64,000 nucleotides of DNA from the NCBI GenBank assembly GCA_002695025.1, contig NZNV01000010.1, positions 434,001 through 498,000 on the forward strand. Direction: 5' to 3'. The number at the start of each line of letters is the position of its first letter. The stretch's first letter is position 1. The notes under the pieces are model-generated. The model ran no database searches. It saw nothing but the letters and a program-made list of their open reading frames with translations, and was not told where the DNA came from. This DNA is from Owenweeksia sp. Its GTDB lineage: Bacteria > Bacteroidota > Bacteroidia > Flavobacteriales > Schleiferiaceae. Shown piece by piece: positions 8,674 through 15,225 of the stretch. Position numbers and translations under genes: made by a program.

Positions 8674-9706
8674 AGGAGGAGCGTTGACTTTTTAGTAATT
8701 CCATTATTTCGGTTTGCGCCCGAAAGGTTTCTTTAAAATTATCCAACTTTCTAGCCGTGTTTTCAAGTAGGATTAAATTCATATTGCTCTGCGGATAATG
8801 ATAGCAGGCAGACACAAAGCCCGGGGCGTATCCAAATGCTCCTATTTGTATAGCGTTCTCCCCCTCTTTAAAAAGCAAGCCATACCCATATTCTATTTTG
8901 TCAAACACCGGGTGTAGCCGTGTGGCATATCTGGTTTTCATCAAGGCCAACGTCTCTTCCCGCACCAATTTCCCTGAGTAAAGTAGCTCATTCCATTGGT
9001 TCAGGTCTCCTGCATTGGAGATAAAAGAACCTGCGGCAGCATAATTTTCAAGACTATTGGTGGCAAGGCTCAATTTCCCATTTTCCGCCTCTTCGTACCC
9101 TTTTACCAGATTTGTATAATTTTTAGCATCGGGGTGGTACGTGTTTTTCAATCCATACCTGCTAAAAAGATCCGATGCTAATTCATGAAAGGTGTTTCCC
9201 GTGGTTTTTTCCAGGATTTGCGCCAATAGCTCATAACCGAGCTGGGAATAATCGAACTGTGAGCCCGGTTCAAATTCCAGGGGTTTATTCAGATCGGTAA
9301 TGCCGTGGGTATGCACCAACAAATGATGGATGCTTACTGCCTTGGCCAAGGGCTGTTCTATATCCGGCAGGTGTTGGATAATTCTATCGTCCAGTTTTAA
9401 ATTTCCTTTTTCGTATTCCCGTAATACCAGCACCGCTGTGATCTGTTTGCTTATGGAGCCAATTACAAACTGACTCTCCATATTGAGCGGAGTTTTACTT
9501 TCTAAATCGGAATAACCAAAAGCTTTTGAATAAATGGTAGTGGTGTCTTTTGTAAGCAGTATAACCCCATTAAATGCATGAGCTACTGCAATAGAATCTA
9601 TTTTGTTAATGAGTTCAGAATAGGCTTTGGGTTCTTTCCTATCGGGGCTCTTACCAAAAATAAAAAGTACGGCTACTACTAGGGCCAGCATGTTTTTCAT
9701 GAACAA
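8672..9706 (-). CDS. Serine hydrolase, beta-lactamase/PBP4* family, secreted
   Basis: This 344-residue protein of the beta-lactamase-fold (class C/PF00144) superfamily has the S-x-x-K motif as SISK in 'VIGSISKQITAVL' (about residue 83) and Y-x-x as 'YSQLGYELLAQIL' (about residue 154). 'HLLVHTHGI' is the segment between them. An N-terminal hydrophobic stretch (LALVVAVLFIFG) points to export. Family members are DD-peptidases, esterases or lactamases acting on D-amino acid or ester substrates; this one cannot be assigned. It stands alone on the minus strand, with palindromic repeats at its 3' end. Confidence 0.85.
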   Translation of the reverse strand: MFMKNMLALVVAVLFIFGKSPDRKEPKAYSELINKIDSIAVAHAFNGVILLTKDTTTIYSKAFGYSDLESKTPLNMESQFVIGSISKQITAVLVLREYEKGNLKLDDRIIQHLPDIEQPLAKAVSIHHLLVHTHGITDLNKPLEFEPGSQFDYSQLGYELLAQILEKTTGNTFHELASDLFSRYGLKNTYHPDAKNYTNLVKGYEEAENGKLSLATNSLENYAAAGSFISNAGDLNQWNELLYSGKLVREETLALMKTRYATRLHPVFDKIEYGYGLLFKEGENAIQIGAFGYAPGFVSACYHYPQSNMNLILLENTARKLDNFKETFRAQTEIMELLKSQRSS

Positions 9707-9844
9707 CCTTTCCGAATTAATTAGTTCTGTGATCGATTAGCTATTTCGCAAAATGACGTACAACCATGTGGTAATAGGCACGTTCTAATAGGCTCAAATA
9801 TACCTCTTCATTCCATCAAATCAAGCGGATCCCTTGGCCAGGCA

Positions 9845-9857
9845 TAGTGTCTCGCTA
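9845..9857. repeat. Short palindromic repeat, copy 3
   Basis: TAGTG-TCT-CGCTA, a wobble version of the TAGCG-TCT-CGCTA hairpin, lies 4 bp beyond the stop of the 9862-10278 gene. This is the third copy within 1.3 kb; two of the three abut 3' ends of minus-strand genes. Confidence 0.5.
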
Positions 9858-9861
9858 TTGT

Positions 9862-10278
9862 TCAGGTAAGGGTGATTAACACCAGTATCAGCGTGATGAT
9901 CCCAACCACGGTGGTAAAGATCCCCACACTTTTTGATTTTTTCCATCCCGCCAGTGAGATCACGGCCGTTAGTGAAAAGAGACCTATTAGAAAGGCGATC
10001 GCGCCAATGGCCCGCGGAAGAAAAAAGTCTTCGGCCACTACGTTTTTCAGGTATCCGCCCGGAGTGGTCATCATAGAGATCTGTATCATGGCAAACACCG
10101 TTACCAGGAAGGAGCCAGCCGCCAGAGTGGCTGATTTCAAAATTCTATTCGTCAACGTATCATTTTGGTCGTACACCAGCACATTGGCCACCACCGTAAT
10201 GGAGAATCCACTTAATAGTGAACTGATCAAAATAATTTGTTTGGCTAAGGCATTCCAGTATTCCAGGGTTATCTCCAT
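9862..10278 (-). CDS. Small four-helix membrane protein of unknown function
   Basis: I do not recognise the family. From ATG at 10278 (MEITLEYWN) the product has 138 residues and four predicted membrane helices: 'IILISSLLSGFSITVVANVLV', 'AGSFLVTVFAMIQISM', 'AIGAIAFLIGLFSLTAVISLA' and 'VGIFTTVVGIITLILVLITL'. The frame continues upstream to 10389, but that part lies inside the adjacent attC-like element and reads like non-coding sequence. It is the first of a run of minus-strand small genes separated by hairpin elements. Confidence 0.6.
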   Translation of the reverse strand: MEITLEYWNALAKQIILISSLLSGFSITVVANVLVYDQNDTLTNRILKSATLAAGSFLVTVFAMIQISMMTTPGGYLKNVVAEDFFLPRAIGAIAFLIGLFSLTAVISLAGWKKSKSVGIFTTVVGIITLILVLITLT

Positions 10279-10329
10279 TAGTTGTTCGGTTTTAAGTGCG
10301 GCTAAGAGTCTGGCTTTGAGAAGCAGCAT

Positions 10330-10456
10330 GCCAACGGTTTGTGTAAAAAATGGCGCGTTTAAAAGTACTTTATTGTCGGCTGAAAACAAAGCTAGCCGAA
10401 AAGCCCAAAACCCCTAGGCTGGCCGTCAACCCACGCTTTTTTTACACTTTGTTACC
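10330..10456 (-). repeat. attC-like intergenic element A
   Basis: On the minus strand the element starts GGTAACAAAGTGTAAAAAAAG and ends TTTTTTACACAAACCGTTGGC. These ends are imperfect inverted repeats sharing GTGTAAAAAA and a terminal AAC/GTT. Inside lies a smaller stem (GCTAGCCG / CGGCCAGCC region, plus strand about 10391-10424). It follows the stop of the 10467-10889 gene within 10 bp and precedes the 9862-10278 gene. The layout recalls integron attC sites, but the L boxes are not clear. Confidence 0.5.
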
Positions 10457-10460
10457 AGCA
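10451..10460. repeat. Inverted repeat end flanking the 10467-10889 gene (left)
   Basis: GTTACCAGCA here is the exact reverse complement of TGCTGGTAAC at 10892-10901. The two 10-bp ends bracket the intervening gene, so the gene and its ends form one symmetrical unit. Confidence 0.65.
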
Positions 10461-10466
10461 GTATTT

Positions 10467-10889
10467 TTATTTTTCTATCACCGTTCCGTTTTGAATAATT
10501 CGATACAGCTTTTTAAATTTTTCTGTTTCCATAAAGTCGGGTTCATTTTTTCCTGTAGTTATTTTGTCATAGCTGAAAGCATGACATACTGTTTCGCATT
10601 TTTCCCCTTTACAGAAATGAATAGATAGGGTTTTTAAGTCGTTATTATTTAAGTTGTCAGAGTGTATATTGTCAAGTTGAAGGTAGTTATCATAACAAAC
10701 AATGTTGGAATTAAAGTCTATAGTCAAAGAATCTCTGTTGTCAACGAAGCGGATAGTTGCTTGATTGTTTTGGTTGGTTGATACATCTGAAATGTACACT
10801 ACTCCCTCAAGCGTCTCAAATTTATAAGATTGTCCTAATGTCATTCTTAGGCAACAAATCAGAATTATTATTAACAGTCTGCTTTTCAT
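10467..10889 (-). CDS. Small secreted protein of unknown function (cassette gene)
   Basis: The start used is ATG at 10889 (MKSRLLIIILICCLRMTLGQ), a good Sec signal peptide. The frame runs on to 10970, but that stretch belongs to the preceding hairpin element. The mature ~120 residues are beta-rich, with 'LEGVVYISDVSTNQNNQATIRFV' and several cysteines (NIVCY, FCKGEKCETVC). I do not recognise a family. The gene is bracketed by perfect 10-bp inverted repeats (10451-10460 and 10892-10901). It is AT-rich relative to the surrounding housekeeping genes, consistent with a transferred gene. Confidence 0.65.
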   Translation of the reverse strand: MKSRLLIIILICCLRMTLGQSYKFETLEGVVYISDVSTNQNNQATIRFVDNRDSLTIDFNSNIVCYDNYLQLDNIHSDNLNNNDLKTLSIHFCKGEKCETVCHAFSYDKITTGKNEPDFMETEKFKKLYRIIQNGTVIEK

Positions 10890-10891
10890 GT

Positions 10892-10901
10892 TGCTGGTAA
10901 C
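10892..10901. repeat. Inverted repeat end flanking the 10467-10889 gene (right)
   Basis: TGCTGGTAAC, 3 bp upstream of the ATG on the minus strand, is the exact reverse complement of 10451-10460. Confidence 0.65.
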
Positions 10902-10990
10902 GGCCATTGTGTAAAGCGTAGTGTGGCCGGGCCACAACGTTCTGGCTATGCGCAGTGTTCCGAAGGGCATTGCGTTTATTTTTTGTTAGC
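10896..10990 (-). repeat. attC-like intergenic element B
   Basis: On the minus strand the 95-bp element begins GCTAACAAAAAATAAACGC and ends CTTTACACAATGGCCGTTACC. Its ends are imperfect inverted repeats (TAAC..TAAACGC against GCTTTACA..GTTA). Internally GTGGCC-C-GGCCAC forms a tight palindrome. The left end contains the stop codon of the 10976-11554 gene, as happens at the R'' end of an integron cassette. The right end, TTTACACAA..CCGTT, recurs in element A and, as ACACAACCGTT, upstream of the 11550-12506 gene. Confidence 0.55.
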
Positions 10991-11554
10991 GGTAGTTTTT
11001 ATTTCATTTTTTAGTTTCTGAAATTCTGTCCATTTTAATGACTGATCCCACCACCAAACTTCATATGTCGTGTCTTGCTCCCAGTCCATTGAGGAGCGAA
11101 CAACTGCAGAATACAGATTACCAACATGAAAGTCTGGTTCTTGTCGCAAAAATCTCATTTGGGTCAGTTCATTTAAATAATTTACAGTCGCAGACTGTGC
11201 TGTTTTGGTCATTTGAAAAATGGAGTTCTCTAACCGGGCGAAAGTCATGGTCTCAGTCGGACTGTCACAATTAACAGAGTCGTAAATTACCTTACACTTT
11301 AAAGCACTGTCGTCAGAAAATATTTTCAACCATTCTTTATGTCCACCGAATTCACCACATTCAGAGTAACGTGCAAATAGGATTAAGGTGTCGCCCAAAT
11401 ATAATTCACCCAGAGGTCCTTTTGATGTGTCTATGTCAAGGCTGTCAACCAAAAAATCATTTAGGCTTGTCGGAGTTCTGTCTTGAGTGTCACAGGAAAT
11501 TAACAGGAAGGAGATAATATTTAGGAGCAGGATTAAAGCCGCCTTGCGTTTATT
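10976..11554 (-). CDS. Lipoprotein of unknown function lacking a canonical start codon
   Basis: Downstream of a TTG at 11452 the frame gives 158 residues. The frame is open further upstream and encodes a convincing SPII signal: KRKAALILLLN, then IISFLLISC, with the lipid-binding Cys codon at 11492-11494. No ATG, GTG or TTG exists in that part of the frame. It runs straight into the stop region of the neighbouring gene, at the shared motif AAATAAACGCAA. The likeliest reading is that a deletion at the cassette boundary removed the start codon. The mature protein is acidic and Trp-rich near the end ('YEVWWWDQSLKWTEFQKL'), family unknown. Confidence 0.5.
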   Translation of the reverse strand, partial: NKRKAALILLLNIISFLLISCDTQDRTPTSLNDFLVDSLDIDTSKGPLGELYLGDTLILFARYSECGEFGGHKEWLKIFSDDSALKCKVIYDSVNCDSPTETMTFARLENSIFQMTKTAQSATVNYLNELTQMRFLRQEPDFHVGNLYSAVVRSSMDWEQDTTYEVWWWDQSLKWTEFQKLKNEIKTTANKK

Positions 11555-11572
11555 TTGTGTTGGGCAACGTTT
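11541..11572 (-). repeat. Truncated attC-like element C
   Basis: On the minus strand GTTGCCCAACACAAAATAAACG begins like element B (AACA..AAATAAACGCAA). It contains a match to the RYYYAAC core (GCCCAAC, 11559-11565), but passes within about 15 bp into the next gene's signal peptide. The hairpin and the right-hand GTT end are missing. This supports a deletion spanning the element and the start of the 10976-11554 gene. Confidence 0.45.
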
Positions 11573-12506
11573 TTTCTTTTCTCTTTTCTGTGTAATAATA
11601 TTTAAAGTCCTTGAGGTTTAAGTCATATCCTCTTTTTTCAATCTTCGAGTCTATGAGTCCAAGGGAGTTGTAGGTGAAAAAGGTCTGGACGGAGGACTTC
11701 ATGATTTGAATCAACTCGTTTTTAGGACTGTAGTAGTATTTAATGATTTCATTCAGGTTGTTCTGGCAGTACATTTCGAATATGGACCTGCTTGTTAGGC
11801 GTTTGTCTCTGTAAATCTCAGTCATGCCAATCCGAAATTCTGGCATACGTTGATTCTTAAACCAGTACGTTTTCTTCTGTTCCCCTACATTTCCTTGAGA
11901 AATCACGATTGAATCTGTTCTGCTGAAGTCCTTGGTTTTCAGTAATATATTTTCCTGGAAATGATATTCTGTAGGATAAGCTGGGTCAAATAGGTCAACT
12001 AGAATGACTGTGTCACCTGTTAAGTCCTTTGGCCGCAACTTGAAGATATTTTCAATTTCAACAGTATCCTCAAATTTCAATTCGGAGGACGAGTCATAGT
12101 AGATTACCTGTGATTTCGAATCATATGCTAAGGAGTCATAGCTTGAATAAAATCGTCCATTCATTTTCTTCAAAATCAAACGCCCGTTGTTGTCGTAAAC
12201 GTAATGAGTTGAATCGATCACTGCCGAAGAGTCCGGGAATTGGTCAATCGTTTCTTGGTGGGTCAAATGTCCAAGTTGATTGAAATGATAAGTTGTTTTT
12301 GTTGAAGTGTCCGCCTTTGAAATCCAAGTTTCTTCTATTCGTACAATTCCGTGTTCTTTGATTTTTTCAAGTTGGTCGTTGGAAAACGGAATTATGTTCT
12401 GAAAATCAGGTTCATGTAGATAGTAAGGATTTGTCGCAGGTGAACTCTGTGCTACTAAATTCAAGCTCGAAAGAAAGAAGATTATATTTCGAAGAAGTAG
12501 TTTCAT
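11550..12506 (-). CDS. Secreted protein with YD/RHS-like repeats (cassette gene)
   Basis: The 318-residue product has a signal peptide (MKLLLRNIIFFLSSLNLVAQ). The body has beta-hairpin repeats of YD/RHS type: 'YHFNQLGHLTHQE', 'YVYDNNGRLILKK', 'YYSPKNELIQIM' and 'FTYNSLGLIDSKIE'. Such repeats occur in RHS/teneurin-like shells and in small extracellular proteins of Bacteroidota. No toxin domain is apparent and it is much shorter than an RHS shell. The gene is bracketed by GTTGGGCAAC-R-TTT inverted ends (11559-11572 and 12509-12522). One end matches GTTRRRY and the other RYYYAAC, as in an integron cassette. Confidence 0.72.
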   Translation of the reverse strand: MKLLLRNIIFFLSSLNLVAQSSPATNPYYLHEPDFQNIIPFSNDQLEKIKEHGIVRIEETWISKADTSTKTTYHFNQLGHLTHQETIDQFPDSSAVIDSTHYVYDNNGRLILKKMNGRFYSSYDSLAYDSKSQVIYYDSSSELKFEDTVEIENIFKLRPKDLTGDTVILVDLFDPAYPTEYHFQENILLKTKDFSRTDSIVISQGNVGEQKKTYWFKNQRMPEFRIGMTEIYRDKRLTSRSIFEMYCQNNLNEIIKYYYSPKNELIQIMKSSVQTFFTYNSLGLIDSKIEKRGYDLNLKDFKYYYTEKRKEKTLPNTK

Positions 12507-12508
12507 TC

Positions 12509-12548
12509 AAATGTTGCCCAACGGTTGTGTATAGTGCAGTGCACTATA
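12509..12548 (-). repeat. Cassette end and palindrome D
   Basis: GTTGCCCAAC at 12513-12522 is the exact reverse complement of 11559-11568, and the match extends inward as R-TTT. Outside it on the minus strand is ACACAACCGTTGGGC, which carries a GTTRRRY match. Next to it TATAGTGCA-G-TGCACTATA (12530-12548) is a perfect 19-base palindrome. The block resembles the right half of an attC-like element. No matching left half is evident further up. Confidence 0.5.
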
Positions 12549-12553
12549 TATTC

Positions 12554-12868
12554 CTATATTGAAGTATCGTTTAAAGTGTTGTTTTTCAATCTCATACAAT
12601 TAAATATGTGGCCTAATGGGTTTTTAATATTTCTGAAGTTGCGTTGGTTAATACCGGCATAAATGACAGCGTTTTTTTTACATATACATACCCCATCAGC
12701 ACTTGAAAATATGGGTATCTGTTCCCTTATTGAATGTAGCGCGATATTTGTAAATTCATTTTTCAAACGTTGATTAACCGCATAATTTCGCAAAAAAACT
12801 AATAGGCTAACCGCCATACTTTTTAAAGCGGTGTTTTTCGGGGATAAAATGTAACGTTGGCTATTCAT
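12554..12868 (-). CDS. Doubtful small ORF
   Basis: An open frame of 104 residues starts at ATG 12868, inside a dispersed repeat whose translation begins HAERSRS further upstream. The product contains 'ADGVCICKKNAVIYAG' and 'NQRNFRNIKNPLGHIF', which look somewhat protein-like, but I recognise no family. The frame starts in a repeat and the region is AT-rich, so it may be a relic. I include it because it fills the gap between palindrome D and the repeat block. Confidence 0.22.
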   Translation of the reverse strand: MNSQRYILSPKNTALKSMAVSLLVFLRNYAVNQRLKNEFTNIALHSIREQIPIFSSADGVCICKKNAVIYAGINQRNFRNIKNPLGHIFNCMRLKNNTLNDTSI

Positions 12869-12891
12869 GCTTCGACTCCGCTCAGCATGAC
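12845..12891. repeat. Dispersed repeat, copy 1 (47 bp)
   Basis: This stretch and 13183-13228 share TAAAATGTAA, then GGCTRTTCATGCTTYGAYTC and CGCTCAGCATGAC, with about five differences. The inner CATGCT..AGCATG is an inverted repeat. Repeats of the 'cttcgactccgctcagcatgac' type are common between Bacteroidota genes. Confidence 0.7.
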
Positions 12892-13118
12892 ATTCCCGGA
12901 AAGCCTGGCATCCACCACCACCCACCTTCAGAGGTAGTTTGCAACTACTCCCTGCAGTCTCACCACCCTGCAACCCCAACCCAAACTAAAAAAACTCCCG
13001 ACTCCCAACTCAAGAAAAAGGCACAATTCCATCCATTGGCCACCGTTATAAATACACCCTCCTGTCTCCATGCTTTTACACCTCCCGCAGCCATATACCC
13101 ACCCCAACTCCACCCGGG

Positions 13119-13134
13119 TTTGATACGTATCAAA
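13119..13134. repeat. Perfect 16-bp palindrome
   Basis: TTTGATACGTATCAAA is a perfect two-fold palindrome, directly before the 11-bp tandem repeats. It could be a protein-binding site or part of the repeat unit; no gene start lies close. Confidence 0.5.
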
Positions 13135-13137
13135 GGC

Positions 13138-13180
13138 GTGGATGAAGCCTGGATAAGGCTTAGATAAAGCGTGGTGAAGC
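13138..13180. repeat. Tandem 11-bp repeat, four units
   Basis: GTGGATGAAGC, CTGGATAAGGC, TTAGATAAAGC and GTGGTGAAGC (10 bp) follow one another, with consensus nTGGATRAAGC. There is no good frame through them. The spacing is about one helical turn. Confidence 0.6.
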
Positions 13181-13182
13181 CG

Positions 13183-13228
13183 TAAAATGTAAGGGGGCTG
13201 TTCATGCTTTGATTCCGCTCAGCATGAC
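13183..13228. repeat. Dispersed repeat, copy 2 (46 bp)
   Basis: Second copy of the 12845-12891 repeat in the same orientation, starting directly after the 11-bp tandem units. Confidence 0.7.
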
Positions 13229-13254
13229 CAGGTAAGAAGGGTTATAATAAAAGA

Positions 13255-13310
13255 ATGTCACACTGAGCGCCTGTCCTGAGCGGAGCCGAAGGGGAGTCGA
13301 AGTGCGACAT
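13255..13310. repeat. 56-bp palindromic repeat element
   Basis: The element has inverted ends (ATGTC-A-CACT and AGTG-C-GACAT). Its interior contains 'gagcggagccgaag' and 'gagtcgaag', complementary to the core of the 12845/13183 repeats. It ends 5 bp beyond the stop of the outer-membrane barrel gene. Together these elements fill the ~800 bp between 12507 and 13315, where I see no reliable gene. Confidence 0.65.
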
Positions 13311-13315
13311 TTACT

Positions 13316-14527
13316 TTAGAAGGAATATTTCAACCGCCCGAAAACCGTCCCGCTCAGCCATTCCACATTATCATTTTCCAAAGGGTTCTGGCTGATGAAA
13401 TGCTGTAATACCAGCAAAGCATCCAGGTTTTCGGTTAAGGAATACGAGAGCGTGGGAAAAAGGATGATGTTCTTCAAATCTGGAGTGAACATCACCCCCG
13501 CATCCGCCCGGAAGAGGGGAGTAATAGTGTAACCCGCCTGCGTAAAAAGCGTATGCTTAAAAGGAAAGATGTTCTTGGGGCCCTGCACCTGGTTGGCACC
13601 CAGGCTGGCAAAGTTGAACAAACCAGGTTCAGCCGCCCCCAAACCATTGTAGAGGTACGAAAGCTGGGCGTACAGCCCGAAATGGAAGAGATAATCCAGT
13701 GCTGTGCTCCCGGTAAAATTACTTTCCCCTTCTTCCTGTAAAGGGAAGTAGTAATTGGCCTCGCCTTTAAAGCCGATGCCTTTAATGCTGCCGGCCCAGC
13801 CGGTACCTGCCGTAAGGTCTTCTTTATAATAACCCGCCAAAAACTGGAAGTCGTATTGCCAGCGGTTGGTTTTATAGAGCATTCCGGCCACGGATTGTCC
13901 AGTTTGTTTAGCCGGGGCAAAACCCAGCTCCAGGGTAGATTTGAAGTTGGGGAAGTACTGTACCCGCAAGGCGTCCGAGCCCGGGCGCTCCTCGTAGTCA
14001 AAATCAAAGTAGTTGTACTGGTTAAAAATATCGTTGGGGTTCCACACCGTATTGATACCCCAATTGATGCGTTGCCGCCCCAGGCGTACGATCCATTTAG
14101 AGCTCTCCCATTGCCCCCACAGGCGGTCAAAAATGGTATGCAGGAGCACCGCATCGCTATCAAAGTAGAGGAAGGAAAGGTCCACCAGGCCGTTGTCACG
14201 GTCCAGCAACTGGTATAGGCCCGGCTGGCCCGGTAAAGGCTCATTGCTTACACTATGCCCCCAGAACAGGCGGTTGCGCATCCCCACCCCAAAGCTCCAT
14301 TGAGGCGAGGGATAGTACTTAAAGTCAAAACGGTTGTGGATTTGGTAATCCTGGTACGAAGCAGGAAATAAGCCGTCCAGAAAGGGAGGGATATAATCCT
14401 CGTTGAAATAATTATGGCTGCCCAGCAGCTTTACGTAGCCCTTCAGCTCCGTTTTTTCAGGCTCATCCTGGGCGTATGTACCCGCAGAGCAAAGGATCAG
14501 TAGGAGAAGGGCCGTTTTTCGTATCAT
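13316..14527 (-). CDS. Outer-membrane beta-barrel protein of an ABC export operon
   Basis: The 403-residue product has a Sec signal peptide (ending TYAQ) and alternating amphipathic strands. It ends in an aromatic residue (GRLKYSF), the usual outer-membrane insertion signal. 'RLGRQRINWGINTVWNPNDIFN' (about residues 146-167) is a motif shared with DUF1302/porin-like barrels. It is the last gene of the TetR-led operon and overlaps the ATPase gene by 4 bp (14524-14527). A role as the outer-membrane component or acceptor of the ABC exporter is inferred from context. Confidence 0.75.
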   Translation of the reverse strand: MIRKTALLLLILCSAGTYAQDEPEKTELKGYVKLLGSHNYFNEDYIPPFLDGLFPASYQDYQIHNRFDFKYYPSPQWSFGVGMRNRLFWGHSVSNEPLPGQPGLYQLLDRDNGLVDLSFLYFDSDAVLLHTIFDRLWGQWESSKWIVRLGRQRINWGINTVWNPNDIFNQYNYFDFDYEERPGSDALRVQYFPNFKSTLELGFAPAKQTGQSVAGMLYKTNRWQYDFQFLAGYYKEDLTAGTGWAGSIKGIGFKGEANYYFPLQEEGESNFTGSTALDYLFHFGLYAQLSYLYNGLGAAEPGLFNFASLGANQVQGPKNIFPFKHTLFTQAGYTITPLFRADAGVMFTPDLKNIILFPTLSYSLTENLDALLVLQHFISQNPLENDNVEWLSGTVFGRLKYSF

Positions 14528-15213
14528 CGATCCAGGCTTTCATCGGATTTGATCTTACCGTCTTCCACCGTCACCACCCTTTTGGCGCGATCGATCACCC
14601 GCTGGTCATGCGTGGCAAATACAAAGGTCATGTGTTCCTCCTCGTTGAGACGGGCCATGATGTCCAGCAGGTTGGCCGTGGAATGACTGTCCAGGTTGGC
14701 CGTGGGTTCATCGGCCAGCACAAAAGAGGGGCGTGAAGCCAGGGCACGCGCTACTGCCACCCGTTGTTGTTGCCCCCCGGAAAGTTCACCCGGTCTTTTG
14801 GTGAGGCGGTCGCCCAGGCCCACCGCTTCCAGCAGTTGGTGGGAGCGCTGCCTGCGCTCTTCCTTGCTCTTTTTCTGCAGCAGCATGATAAACTCTACGT
14901 TTTCCGCTGCGGTGAGCACAGGGATGAGATTATAGGCCTGGAACACAAAACCGATGTGCTTCAGGCGGAAATCGATCATAGCATTATCCGAAAGCTCGTG
15001 GATGGGCGTTCCGGCAATGATCACCTCCCCGGAAGTGGGCTTATCCAGTCCTCCGATGAGGTTGAGCAGGGTGGTTTTCCCGGAGCCGGAAGGGCCCACA
15101 ATAGCGGTGAACTCCCCTTCCTGTATCTGGAGGTCAATGCCGTCCACCGCGCGGATCACCTGGTTGCCGTCCTGGTAGGTGCGCTCTAGATTATGGGTTT
15201 CGATTACGGCCAT
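14524..15213 (-). CDS. ABC transporter ATP-binding protein (LolD/MacB type)
   Basis: The 229-residue ATPase has Walker A GPSGSGKTT (about residues 40-48), the Q-loop 'FVFQAYNLIP', the signature LSGGQQQRVAVARAL (about 144-158), Walker B 'FVLADEPTANLDS' and the H-loop 'FATHDQ'. It matches the LolD/MacB/FtsE clade that works with FtsX-type permeases. It powers the two permeases encoded just upstream (12 bp gap). The substrate is unknown; lipid or lipoprotein is the best guess from the LolA-like partner. Confidence 0.93.
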   Translation of the reverse strand: MAVIETHNLERTYQDGNQVIRAVDGIDLQIQEGEFTAIVGPSGSGKTTLLNLIGGLDKPTSGEVIIAGTPIHELSDNAMIDFRLKHIGFVFQAYNLIPVLTAAENVEFIMLLQKKSKEERRQRSHQLLEAVGLGDRLTKRPGELSGGQQQRVAVARALASRPSFVLADEPTANLDSHSTANLLDIMARLNEEEHMTFVFATHDQRVIDRAKRVVTVEDGKIKSDESLDR

Positions 15214-15225
15214 GATATCAAGGTT

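Noticed and set aside
9872-10417. A 181-codon plus-strand frame across the cassette-like element
   Set aside because: It is opposite the membrane protein gene and runs through the hairpin element A; the minus-strand gene has four clear membrane helices.
12928-13205. Two overlapping minus-strand frames (61 and 81 codons)
   Set aside because: They are made of the low-complexity and repeat-bearing stretch (tandem 11-mers, palindrome) and have no start context or recognisable domain.
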